A stretch of DNA of 30,849 bases, taken from IMG/VR virus record IMGVR_UViG_3300042691_036815, positions 1 to 30,849 of that record; one strand, given 5' to 3'. The position numbers were made by a program, and so were the translations under genes. Source of the DNA: a virus. Shown here piece by piece: positions 1-6,743 of the stretch (position 1 is its first letter; every line of letters begins with the position of its first letter). The notes below the pieces were generated by a model. It worked only from the letters and a program-made list of their open reading frames with translations, was not told where the DNA came from and did no database searches.

Positions 1-66
1 ATTATACTAAATGAAAATTATTCATTTTATGGAAAAAATATTAATAAAATATTACAAGATTTGAAT
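1..66 (+). repeat. Direct repeat at 5' ends of the kinase-like genes, unit 1 (partial)
   Basis: Bases 1-66 match 747-812 with three mismatches. This places the true start of the first gene about 36 bases before the window. Similarity between copies 1 and 2 extends further into the gene than between copies 2 and 3, so copies 1 and 2 are probably the closer pair. Confidence 0.88.
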
Positions 67-711
67 AAAATATGTAATGAAAATAATTATTATAATATTG
101 ATATAACATCAAAAATAAATAACTATTTATCAAATATAATAAAACCATTAAATGATGGAAGTTATAGAATTGTTTATCCTTTGGATAATGATTTTGTAAT
201 AAAAGTAGCATTGTCTATTGATGGTATAAAATCTAATAAAACAGAAAAAGAGGCACAGAAAATATTAGGAAAATATAGTGCCAAAGTTTTTTATCATCAG
301 AAAGATTTTTATTATATTTTATCCGAAAGGTGTGATCCGGTTAATAGTCAAAAAGAATGGATAACAAAAGCACTAAATGGTGATGTTGGATTGTATAATA
401 AATTATATAATCTTATATCTAAAGAATACAATTCTCAGTTAGTTAAATATATTGTTTATTATATTATAGGAATATCAATTGACAAAAAATATTTATATGA
501 TATATTTGAAGGCGAACAGTATGATATATTTGATGGCGAGCAGATGGATCCTGAAGATAATAATGATCTTTTATCTACAGAATTTGCTAAAAAAGTCATT
601 GAACTTTATCAAAGTGGATATAAATATGCCGTATTAGATTCGGCTTATAGGAATTTGGGATTTGGTTCTGACGGAAGACCTGTTTTTATTGATATGGGAT
701 CAACTGATTAA
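1..711 (+). CDS. Kinase-fold-like protein, copy 1 (5' end outside window)
   Basis: The reading frame is open from base 1 and its first residues, IILNENYSFYGKNINKILQD, match residues 13-32 of the next gene. The true start therefore lies just before the window, and the TTG at 61 is not the start. The protein looks like a degenerate protein-kinase fold: a glycine-loop-like stretch DGSYRIVYPLD, a lysine in FVIKVAL, an acidic helix NKTEKEA, a hinge-like YYILSERC, then D-S-A-Y-R-N and FIDMG in place of the catalytic loop and DFG. The catalytic-loop lysine is Ala here, so activity may be lost. It ends five residues after the DFG-like triplet, with no activation segment. It overlaps the next start as TAATG. 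Substrate and function are unknown; the kinase-fold call is motif-based inference. Confidence 0.7.
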   Translation: MILNENYSFYGKNINKILQDLNKICNENNYYNIDITSKINNYLSNIIKPLNDGSYRIVYPLDNDFVIKVALSIDGIKSNKTEKEAQKILGKYSAKVFYHQKDFYYILSERCDPVNSQKEWITKALNGDVGLYNKLYNLISKEYNSQLVKYIVYYIIGISIDKKYLYDIFEGEQYDIFDGEQMDPEDNNDLLSTEFAKKVIELYQSGYKYAVLDSAYRNLGFGSDGRPVFIDMGSTD

Positions 712-778
712 TGAATAATTTATTATTAAAAGAGTATATTAAGAGTATTATACTAAATGAAAATTATTCATTTTATGG
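711..778 (+). repeat. Direct repeat at 5' ends of the kinase-like genes, unit 2
   Basis: Bases 711-778 match 1464-1531 with two mismatches in 68 by my count, and 747-812 match 1-66 with three mismatches. The repeat spans the start codon and first ~22 codons. The identity includes synonymous positions, unlike the rest of these genes, so recent duplication, gene conversion or selection at the nucleic-acid level are possible. Confidence 0.9.
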
Positions 779-1460
779 TAAAAATATTAATAAAATATTG
801 CAAGATTTAAATTATATCAGTGCCCGCCAAGAAAATGATGAAGAATTTGCTGAGGAAGCGGATCAATATCTGGTTCAAATAACCAAAAAACTAGGAGAAG
901 GATCTTTTAGGAGAGTTTATGATCTAGATGATGATTTTGTTCTTAAGATTGCTTTAGTAGAGGAAGGTAAAAACGCGAATCTTTCGGAAAAAGAAGCGTA
1001 TAAAGTTTTGAAAGAATACAGTCCTAAAATTTATATTCATGGGAAAGATTATAGATATATATTGGCAGAAAAATGTGAAGTAGCATCTTCATTAGAAGAT
1101 GAAGAATATTGGATGCTAAAATGCATGAATTATGATGAAGAATTATATAATGAATTAAATAATTTTATTTATGAATATATAAAAGATGGGGAAGTTGTAG
1201 GCGAAGGAATGAACGATTTATGTAGATTATTTATAATGTATATAATTGGTATATCTATAGAGAATAATTTTTTATCTAAATTTAATTATCGTACAATGAG
1301 TGACGAAGATAATAAAAATTTACTTTTATTAGATTTTTCAAAAAAAATTATACATGCATATAACGATGGATATCACGGCCCTATTACAGATGCAAAAATG
1401 GATAATATAGGGTTTGGATCTGACGGGCGACCTGTTTTTGTAGATATGGGATCATTTTAA
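711..1460 (+). CDS. Kinase-fold-like protein, copy 2 (best conserved motifs)
   Basis: This 249-residue protein is the clearest kinase-like copy. Visible motifs are a glycine loop LGEGSFRRVY (61-70), ATP-lysine-like K79 in VLKIA, a helix-C-like SEKEA (92-96), hinge-like ILAEKCEV (117-124), a catalytic-loop match D227-A-K229-M-D-N232 and a DFG-like D245-M-G. It stops two residues after that triplet, so activation segment, APE motif and most of a standard C-lobe are missing. Residues 1-21 are almost the same as in copy 3 and end with L15-N16-E17. This fits the (I/L)-x-E rule for T4 prohead protease, so the leader may be a capsid-targeting propeptide (inference). The start is shared with the preceding stop (TAATG), suggesting translational coupling. 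No clear Shine-Dalgarno sequence is seen. Confidence 0.75.
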   Translation: MNNLLLKEYIKSIILNENYSFYGKNINKILQDLNYISARQENDEEFAEEADQYLVQITKKLGEGSFRRVYDLDDDFVLKIALVEEGKNANLSEKEAYKVLKEYSPKIYIHGKDYRYILAEKCEVASSLEDEEYWMLKCMNYDEELYNELNNFIYEYIKDGEVVGEGMNDLCRLFIMYIIGISIENNFLSKFNYRTMSDEDNKNLLLLDFSKKIIHAYNDGYHGPITDAKMDNIGFGSDGRPVFVDMGSF

Positions 1461-1463
1461 TAA

Positions 1464-1531
1464 ATGAATAATTTATTATTAAAAGAGTATATTAAAAGTA
1501 TTATACTAAATGAAAATTATTCATTTTTTGG
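1464..1531 (+). repeat. Direct repeat at 5' ends of the kinase-like genes, unit 3
   Basis: Partner of the repeat at 711-778, differing at two bases (an A/G in the leader and a T/A near its end). It covers the start codon and the conserved leader peptide. Confidence 0.9.
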
Positions 1532-2228
1532 CAGTAAGATAAATAATATATTGTATCATATTAATAAAATATATAATAATGTTTATCCTGAAAATGATGA
1601 TGTTGAGGATGTATACGCTGATGTTTATGATTATTTATATAAAGAACTAGGTTATAGTGACACATACGGCTCATTTAGGCATGTATACGAACTTGATCAA
1701 GATTTTATTATTAAAATAGCTAGAAACTATACAGGCGTAGAAAACAATAAATCTGAAAAACAAAATCAAGTATTGTTAGGAAAATTTAGCCCTAAAATAT
1801 ATATAAGTCACAAAGATTATTTTTATATTGTTGTTGAAAAATGCAATACAATTGGTGATTACAATGGATACTCAAGACAGGCTATTGATTGGATTAAAAA
1901 TGCATTGAATAATGATTATATATTTTATTATCATATAGAGCCAGTATTAACAGAATATAATAATAGATCTGGTATTGACGATTTAATAAAATTATTTGTT
2001 AGATATATATTATCAATAGCAGGATTAGAAAATTCATATAATCAATTTAATACATATAAAAATGATGAAATTAATAAAGAAATATTATCATTGCCAATAT
2101 GTATGCTTATTACCAAGCTATATGATTCTGGAAATACCAAGGGCGTTTTAGACCTTAGAACTGCCAATGTTGGGTATGGTGCAGATGGAAGGTGTGTGCT
2201 GTTAGATATAGGTAATTTTGATGGTTGA
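1464..2228 (+). CDS. Kinase-fold-like protein, copy 3
   Basis: This is the third tandem paralogue (254 residues), starting three bases after the previous stop with the same MNNLLLKEYIKSIILNENYS leader. The kinase-like motifs are YGSFRHVYELD, lysine in FIIKIA, SEKQN, hinge-like YIVVEKC, D-L-R-T-A-N in the catalytic-loop position and LLDIG as DFG. Arg replaces the catalytic-loop Lys. The protein ends six residues after DIG, like its sisters. The body has diverged strongly from copies 1 and 2 while the leader is nearly unchanged even in DNA. A small hairpin follows the stop and may end the transcript of this array. Function is unknown. Confidence 0.72.
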   Translation: MNNLLLKEYIKSIILNENYSFFGSKINNILYHINKIYNNVYPENDDVEDVYADVYDYLYKELGYSDTYGSFRHVYELDQDFIIKIARNYTGVENNKSEKQNQVLLGKFSPKIYISHKDYFYIVVEKCNTIGDYNGYSRQAIDWIKNALNNDYIFYYHIEPVLTEYNNRSGIDDLIKLFVRYILSIAGLENSYNQFNTYKNDEINKEILSLPICMLITKLYDSGNTKGVLDLRTANVGYGADGRCVLLDIGNFDG

Positions 2229-2252
2229 CGCTGTGCCCATCGTAAGCTAGTG

Positions 2253-2274
2253 AGGGTCAGAACCCTTTGCTTTT
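2253..2274 (+). terminator. Weak hairpin with T-rich tail after the kinase-like array
   Basis: AGGGT (2253-2257) pairs with ACCCT (2262-2266) around a CAGA loop and is followed by TTGCTTTT. The five-pair stem is short, but its location just after the stop of the third kinase-like gene suits a transcription terminator. Confidence 0.35.
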
Positions 2275-2284
2275 GGAAAACATT

Positions 2285-2893
2285 ATGCACGTACCATATG
2301 GACACTTCCCCGAATACATTCAAATTCCAATAAGATATATGACGGCCAGCGGGTATTCAGTCTTTGATTGCTCTGGTTTTCCTTTTTCCCCTCCCGTCAA
2401 AAGAGAATTTCAGGATGTCCTTCATATAGCTAATTTAATTTATTTAAATCCTTCGGACAATATATTTAATGTGTGGCACGAGGCAGGCCATGCCATCATA
2501 GCAGACACAAATTATGCTATGGGTATTAATTGGGAGCCTATTATTACATGTGAATTTAATAATTTTACATATTTTTCTAGAGATGACAAGGAATCATTGG
2601 CCTCTATTGCTTGTGTTTATATGGCAGATTTACATGGCATGGATTTTGTCGATGGTCTTGCGGGATATCAGTATATTGAATATGAATATAATCAATGGAA
2701 GAAAAATGGAAAACCAATGTGTCCTATTTATGAAAGGGTATTATATATACATAAATGCATAGATAATCATATTGTTCATGAATATCCAATGGATAGGTGG
2801 CAACTAGGAACAGATATTGCAAAATATCATGAAGTTCACCCAAAGTCTTATGGTCGTAAAATTACTAAATCTAAAATCAACAAGATTGTATAA
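2285..2893 (+). CDS. HEAGH-motif protein, possible zinc metallopeptidase
   Basis: I take the ATG at 2285 rather than the upstream in-frame TTG at 2267, because the 2267 start would lie in the tail of a hairpin and a GGA lies a suitable distance before 2285. The 202-residue protein carries W-HEAGH-AII at about residues 64-72, an HExxH zinc site with the same core as FtsH-type M41 peptidases. No FtsH ATPase domain or membrane segment is present. A third metal ligand is not certain; the stretch ACVYMADLHGMDF about 40 residues later is a candidate. The C-terminal ~60 residues are basic and His-rich. The gene stands between the kinase-like array and the exonuclease promoter. It may cleave a host or phage protein, or be an inactive relative; the substrate is unknown. 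Confidence 0.6.
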   Translation: MHVPYGHFPEYIQIPIRYMTASGYSVFDCSGFPFSPPVKREFQDVLHIANLIYLNPSDNIFNVWHEAGHAIIADTNYAMGINWEPIITCEFNNFTYFSRDDKESLASIACVYMADLHGMDFVDGLAGYQYIEYEYNQWKKNGKPMCPIYERVLYIHKCIDNHIVHEYPMDRWQLGTDIAKYHEVHPKSYGRKITKSKINKIV

Positions 2894-2945
2894 AACACTT
2901 ATACGACCGTTCATCGGGTGATCCCGCCTCCCTATGCGTTAGATG

Positions 2946-2974
2946 TTGTGACGCCCCCTTGCCTGTGCTATGAT
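2946..2974 (+). promoter_or_regulatory. Sigma70-type promoter with extended -10, upstream of the exonuclease
   Basis: TTGTGA (2946-2951), 17-base spacer, TATGAT (2969-2974) with TGC directly before it (extended -10). It lies in the 157-base gap before the exonuclease gene and points towards it. The -10 has five of six consensus bases. Confidence 0.6.
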
Positions 2975-3006
2975 GAGTCATCCACGAGGATCATGACGTG
3001 TGCTCT

Positions 3007-3047
3007 GATACTCTTCATACATCTTACATACACACAATGAGAGTGTC
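3007..3047 (+). promoter_or_regulatory. Leader hairpin that could mask the exonuclease ribosome binding site
   Basis: GATACTCT (3007-3014) can pair with AGAGTGTC (3040-3047), eight pairs with one G-U, just before the ATG at 3051. The right arm contains the purine-rich GAGAGTG, the only plausible Shine-Dalgarno sequence. The loop is about 25 bases and pyrimidine/A-rich. Translational control is an inference. Confidence 0.4.
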
Positions 3048-3050
3048 AAC

Positions 3051-3968
3051 ATGAATCCGCAGCAAGATACCAAAAAGCACGTTCTTCTCGTAGACTTCAA
3101 CAATATCTTCCACCAGGCACATTCGCCATGGACTCAATCCAACCCGAATGAATCCAACAACGCCGTTATCTTCAATTTTCTAAATGTGATTACATCTACA
3201 TACAAGAATATGGAAGCAACACATCTTGTATTCTGCTTTGAAGGCAGACCAGAATTCAGAAAGGCTTTGTATCCTTCATATAAGGCGAATCGAAAGAAGG
3301 ATAAGGATCTTCCTGTCTATACTCATTTTTACCGCCAGATAGAATGGATGCAGAAGAATATTCATCAATTGATTCGCTGCACGTCAATGCGACATCTAAA
3401 TCTAGAATCAGATGATTGTATTTATGAGGCTTGTCACCGAATTTCTTCTGCTCTCTATAATGAAGATGATGTAATCACAATTATCTCGGCAGACAAGGAT
3501 CTTATCCAGTGCTTAGATATTGACCCTAGAATCAAACTGTATTCTTCTGTTGGTAAAAGCTACAGAGAAAGGCAGGATAACTTTCTAATGATTAAGTCTC
3601 TTGCGGGGGATAGCTCTGACAATATCCATGGCATTGCGAGAGTCGGTGAAGTTCGAGCTAAGCAAATCATTGAGGGTGGAATTGATAAGTGGTTAAATGA
3701 GGCTCTAGAGCTTCACTGCGACATATTCAGACGTAACATGAAGATTTGTAAGCTTTACCGTTGGAAAGAATATGAAGAATATGTTTCAACGCATATGGCG
3801 GATTCTGAAATTAGTCAGTTGACAGAAAATGCTCAACATATTTTTATGTCTGACAGCAATTATTATCACAATTGCATTAAGGCATTTGGTGATCTAGGAA
3901 TTAAAGATCCTAAAATGATTGAGAAAGTCATAAATATGAATATGTCTCTTAGGGTAATGCCTGTATAG
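3051..3968 (+). CDS. 5'-3' exonuclease / flap nuclease (T4 RNase H-like, FEN family)
   Basis: This 305-residue protein has the layout of the phage FEN/5'-3' exonuclease family (T4 RNase H, T5 D15), which removes RNA primers and 5' flaps at the replication fork. The metal-binding acidic motifs are visible in order: LLVDFNN near residue 15, FEGRPEFRKALYPSYKANRK near 64-83, ESDDCIYEA near 119, and IISADKDLIQ near 144. A helix-hairpin-helix DNA-binding region follows in LAGDSSDNIHGIARVGEVRA near 184-203. Length matches T4 RNase H (305 residues). It has its own promoter and a possible masking hairpin. The helicase follows after a gap with another promoter, so both are likely part of replication or repair. 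The family call is secure; in vivo role is inferred. Confidence 0.9.
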   Translation: MNPQQDTKKHVLLVDFNNIFHQAHSPWTQSNPNESNNAVIFNFLNVITSTYKNMEATHLVFCFEGRPEFRKALYPSYKANRKKDKDLPVYTHFYRQIEWMQKNIHQLIRCTSMRHLNLESDDCIYEACHRISSALYNEDDVITIISADKDLIQCLDIDPRIKLYSSVGKSYRERQDNFLMIKSLAGDSSDNIHGIARVGEVRAKQIIEGGIDKWLNEALELHCDIFRRNMKICKLYRWKEYEEYVSTHMADSEISQLTENAQHIFMSDSNYYHNCIKAFGDLGIKDPKMIEKVINMNMSLRVMPV

Positions 3969-4000
3969 AGTCGGATTCCCTGTTCTAAATATATCCAAGG

Positions 4001-4029
4001 TTGACAGGTGTGCTCTGCGGGAGTATACG
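4001..4029 (+). promoter_or_regulatory. Near-consensus sigma70-type promoter upstream of the helicase
   Basis: A perfect TTGACA (4001-4006), a 17-base spacer and TATACG (4024-4029) precede the helicase gene. This is the best promoter match in the window. Confidence 0.75.
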
Positions 4030-4048
4030 TCATATCCCTAAACGTATA
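4024..4048. promoter_or_regulatory. Inverted repeat over the -10 and start region, operator-like
   Basis: TATACGT (4024-4030) and ACGTATA (4042-4048) form a perfect seven-base inverted repeat with an 11-base centre. The left arm is the -10 box of the helicase promoter and the centre holds the predicted transcription start. The position suits a repressor or activator operator, but no regulator gene is identified here. Confidence 0.45.
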
Positions 4049-4073
4049 AACATCAATATAGGTGAATAGATCT

Positions 4074-5825
4074 ATGAGTTATAAATATGAAAATGAATGG
4101 CTCCAATTTTTCCCTTTTCCTACTCCGCGAAGAGAACAGGGGGAGGCAATAGGAGATGCAATTGAAGCTATAAAAAATGGAAAGAAATTTGTTTGTCTAG
4201 ATCTTCCAACGGGAATTGGTAAGTCTTCTATTGGTATCACTCTTATTCGTTGGGCCAATCAATATTTACCTAACCACAGTGAAGATATTAATAATGGAGG
4301 GACAATACTTACAACACAGAGAATTCTTCAGTCTCAGTATATGAGAGACTTTGAAGATATTGGATTAAAGAATCTTGAATCTAGATCAAACTATACTTGC
4401 CATTTTAATCCAAATGAAAACTGCTCTGAGGCAGTAGATCTAATGAGAATGGTCGGTAAAGATCCCAAGCAAAAATCATTCAATAATATGTGGAGAAGTG
4501 AATGCGGCGGAAAAGCAGCAGATTCTAATTGTGATTATGTAAGATCAAGACTTGCATACATTATGTCTCCATTATCTATTACAAGCTTTGCATATTATCT
4601 GAATGCTCGCACAATGAATCCTAAGAAGCAATTGCTTGTCATTGATGAAGCACATAATATAGAACAACAACTAATGATGTTCGTTGAGACAAGAATTGAT
4701 AAGAATTTCTGTGAAAATTTCCTGAATCTTACTTGGCCTGTAAGTGAAGATGACATTCATGAAGATACGCCAAAAGCAATAGAGTCAAGAAAGATATTTA
4801 TTGAGTGGGTAAGAGATATTTACATTCCTCTTGTCAAAGAAAAAGAAAAAGAGGCAGACGCTAAGAAAAAGAAGTTAGAAGAACTCAACCTTCAGAATTT
4901 GTCTGAAGCAAAAGAAATCATCTCAACATGTAATAAGATCATTGATGCCTCAAAAGCCATAAAAGCATTTTATGATGAGTACGTCAAGAATCCTGATAAC
5001 TGGATTGCACAGGTAGAACTTCGATGGTCAGAGAAAAATGGAAAGAAGACTGTATCCAACAAGTATCTTGTCTATAAGACAGTAGATATCTCAGGCTATG
5101 CTAATGGTCTTCTCTATAATAATGCAGATATTGTTGTGGTTATGTCGGCCACTATTCTAAATGGCCCTGCATTTGCTGCTTCTGTAGGCATTCCGGCAAG
5201 TCAAACCATTTTCATATCAAAGACATCTCCATTTCCCCCTGAAAACAGAATGGTATATATGATGGGATGCGGAAATATGGCAATGGCAACGAGAGATGAC
5301 ACCTTGCCAAAAATGGTTCAAGCCATAGAAGAGATATTGGATGATCATGAAGGTCATAAAGGCATCATTCACACGCATACTTATGGAAATGCAGAGTATA
5401 TAAAGCAGAATATTAATTCTAAGTACGCAAAGAGACTTCTGTTTCATGATCCCAAAGACAGAGATCTTGTATTGAATGAACATTGCGAAAGAACGGGAGA
5501 GGACACGGTTCTAATATCTCCCTCGATGGCAGAAGGTGTTGATTTGAGAGATGATTTAAGTCGATTCCAAGTTATTATGAAGGTTCCTTATCCTTTCCTT
5601 GGAGATCCTTTGATTAAGAGAAAAATGGATATCAATGCTACATGGTATCCATATCAAACAACAAAGATCCTTTGTCAGATGTTAGGAAGATCTATTAGAA
5701 ATGAATTTGACAATGCTAATACATATATTCTAGATTCCGGTTTTAATGATTTCTATAAGAGAAATAGAAAGTTGTTTCCTGAGTGGTTTGCCGAGTCATA
5801 CCGAAGTATTTCTGGGCCTAAGTAA
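4074..5825 (+). CDS. DinG/XPD-type superfamily 2 DNA helicase with Fe-S cluster cysteines
   Basis: The start is set at ATG 4074 because AGGTG at 4060-4064 is a good ribosome binding site nine bases before it; the in-frame GTG at 4062 overlaps that site. The 583-residue protein has Walker A DLPTGIGKSSIG near residue 43, the DEAH box VIDEAHNIE near 189-197, and late helicase motifs MAEGVDL and QMLGRSIRN. Four cysteines near 109, 117, 144 and 153, between Walker A and DEAH, match the 4Fe-4S domain of XPD/DinG helicases. These enzymes are ATP-driven 5'-3' DNA helicases that unwind branched or R-loop substrates. A charged Lys/Glu-rich helical stretch near 255-285 suggests the arch domain. It follows the exonuclease and has its own promoter. 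It could instead be named a Rad3-like helicase. Confidence 0.9.
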   Translation: MSYKYENEWLQFFPFPTPRREQGEAIGDAIEAIKNGKKFVCLDLPTGIGKSSIGITLIRWANQYLPNHSEDINNGGTILTTQRILQSQYMRDFEDIGLKNLESRSNYTCHFNPNENCSEAVDLMRMVGKDPKQKSFNNMWRSECGGKAADSNCDYVRSRLAYIMSPLSITSFAYYLNARTMNPKKQLLVIDEAHNIEQQLMMFVETRIDKNFCENFLNLTWPVSEDDIHEDTPKAIESRKIFIEWVRDIYIPLVKEKEKEADAKKKKLEELNLQNLSEAKEIISTCNKIIDASKAIKAFYDEYVKNPDNWIAQVELRWSEKNGKKTVSNKYLVYKTVDISGYANGLLYNNADIVVVMSATILNGPAFAASVGIPASQTIFISKTSPFPPENRMVYMMGCGNMAMATRDDTLPKMVQAIEEILDDHEGHKGIIHTHTYGNAEYIKQNINSKYAKRLLFHDPKDRDLVLNEHCERTGEDTVLISPSMAEGVDLRDDLSRFQVIMKVPYPFLGDPLIKRKMDINATWYPYQTTKILCQMLGRSIRNEFDNANTYILDSGFNDFYKRNRKLFPEWFAESYRSISGPK

Positions 5826-5827
5826 TT

Positions 5828-5844
5828 CTTCTTAAAATAAGAAG
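5828..5844 (+). terminator. Possible A/T-rich hairpin after the helicase gene
   Basis: CTTCTT (5828-5833) pairs with AAGAAG (5839-5844) around an AAAAT loop, immediately after the helicase stop. No T tract follows, so it may stabilise mRNA ends rather than act as an intrinsic terminator. Confidence 0.3.
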
Positions 5845-5858
5845 TGGTGGGGATTATA

Positions 5859-5886
5859 TTTACATTATGTATGATTTATATATAGA
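5859..5886 (+). promoter_or_regulatory. Candidate promoter upstream of the DUF192-deaminase gene
   Basis: TTTACA (5859-5864), a 16-base spacer and TATAGA (5881-5886) precede the start at 5920. The region is very AT-rich, so chance matches are likely. Confidence 0.35.
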
Positions 5887-5919
5887 TGAATATAAATTCT
5901 TGGAGATAGTATACATATC

Positions 5920-6672
5920 ATGAATATGATAAGATTAGTTGTTCAAAATTCAAATAAAGATATATGCGCATTTTTAGCTGAAACTGAAATAGAGAAATCA
6001 CAGGGGTTAAATAATTACGGTGTTTTACCGCAAGGAGCAGGTTTGCTTTTTGTGATGGGATATCCACAGGAAGTTCAATTCTGGATGGATAAGGTTTCCT
6101 ATCCAATTGATATTATCATGATGGATGAGCAAGGAATTGTAAGAAAAGTATTTAAGAATTGTCTTCCCGGATCTATGGAGAGATATATTGCTTATGATAT
6201 TAAGTGGGTATTAGAGATGAAGGCTGGTGAGGCCGATAGAAATCTAATTATGCCGGGCTCTTTCCTAAGAGCAATCGTAAAGCCATATGATTTCAGTACA
6301 TTGGTAAGGCCGGAGCTTCTATGTATTCATGCTTCATATAATTCAACCTTAGAGAATGGTGAATCATATGGCGCAGTAGTTGCTATAAATCAAACACCTA
6401 TTGGTTGGGGATGGAATAGAACAGTACAGCAGAAGAATCCTCTATTACATGCAGAAATGGTCGCAATGAATGATGCGATACTAAGGGGAAGTTCTATATT
6501 GAATGCAGATATATTTACAACTCATATGCCATGCATGATGTGTGGGGCAGCAGCAACTTGGTCAGGCATAAGAAACATTCATTATCTTCTTGATTCTGAT
6601 CATTCTACATTATTGAAGATTGCAGATAAAACAAAAACTCACATTCCGGCCTTTTATAAACTTTCTATGTAA
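5920..6672 (+). CDS. DUF192 domain fused to a cytidine/dCMP deaminase-like domain
   Basis: The 250-residue protein joins two known domains. Residues ~5-115 match DUF192 (COG1430), a small beta fold of unknown function usually found alone: AETEIEKSQGL, GAGLLFVM, FWMDKVSYPIDIIMMDEQG, LPGSMERY. Residues ~130-250 match the zinc-dependent cytidine deaminase fold, with HAE (H177, E179) and PCMMC (C205, C208) giving the zinc ligands and catalytic Glu. Such enzymes convert cytosine nucleosides or nucleotides, or tRNA/DNA bases, to uracil products. The order P-x-M-M-C and length suggest a ComEB/dCMP-deaminase-like type, but substrate is not certain. GGAG lies about 13 bases before the start. It is flanked by promoters and seems a single transcript unit. 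The fusion is unusual; function of the DUF192 part is unknown. Confidence 0.82.
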   Translation: MNMIRLVVQNSNKDICAFLAETEIEKSQGLNNYGVLPQGAGLLFVMGYPQEVQFWMDKVSYPIDIIMMDEQGIVRKVFKNCLPGSMERYIAYDIKWVLEMKAGEADRNLIMPGSFLRAIVKPYDFSTLVRPELLCIHASYNSTLENGESYGAVVAINQTPIGWGWNRTVQQKNPLLHAEMVAMNDAILRGSSILNADIFTTHMPCMMCGAAATWSGIRNIHYLLDSDHSTLLKIADKTKTHIPAFYKLSM

Positions 6673-6679
6673 AATGATA

Positions 6680-6708
6680 TTGACTAATTTGTGAATTGCG
6701 TTTATATT
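6680..6708 (+). promoter_or_regulatory. Sigma70-type promoter upstream of gmd
   Basis: TTGACT (6680-6685), a 17-base spacer and TATATT (6703-6708) sit 35 bases before the start of the dehydratase gene. Five of six bases match in each box. Confidence 0.68.
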
Positions 6709-6743
6709 GTCTCTACTTTGTAAGATAAGAGGTAATACAGACA

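Noticed and set aside
61-711. TTG at 61 as the start of the first gene
   Set aside because: The frame is open to base 1 and the preceding residues match the leader of the next two paralogues, so the start lies outside the window.
2224-2252. TTGACG near 2224 as a promoter for the HEAGH gene
   Set aside because: No acceptable -10 box is found 15-19 bases downstream.
2042-2323. 93-residue - strand ORF spanning the end of the third kinase-like gene
   Set aside because: No conserved motif, and it overlaps two better-supported + strand genes.
2514-2762. 82-residue ORF in another frame of the HEAGH gene
   Set aside because: Fully contained in a gene with a clear HEAGH motif; no ribosome binding site or family signal of its own.
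2894-3050. tRNA or structured RNA in the relatively GC-rich gap
   Set aside because: I found no cloverleaf or T-loop sequence; the gap is explained by a short CGGG/CCCG hairpin, a promoter and the leader hairpin.
5891-5898. TATAAATT as a late promoter for the DUF192-deaminase gene
   Set aside because: The predicted start would fall on or after the GGAG ribosome binding site and leave almost no leader.
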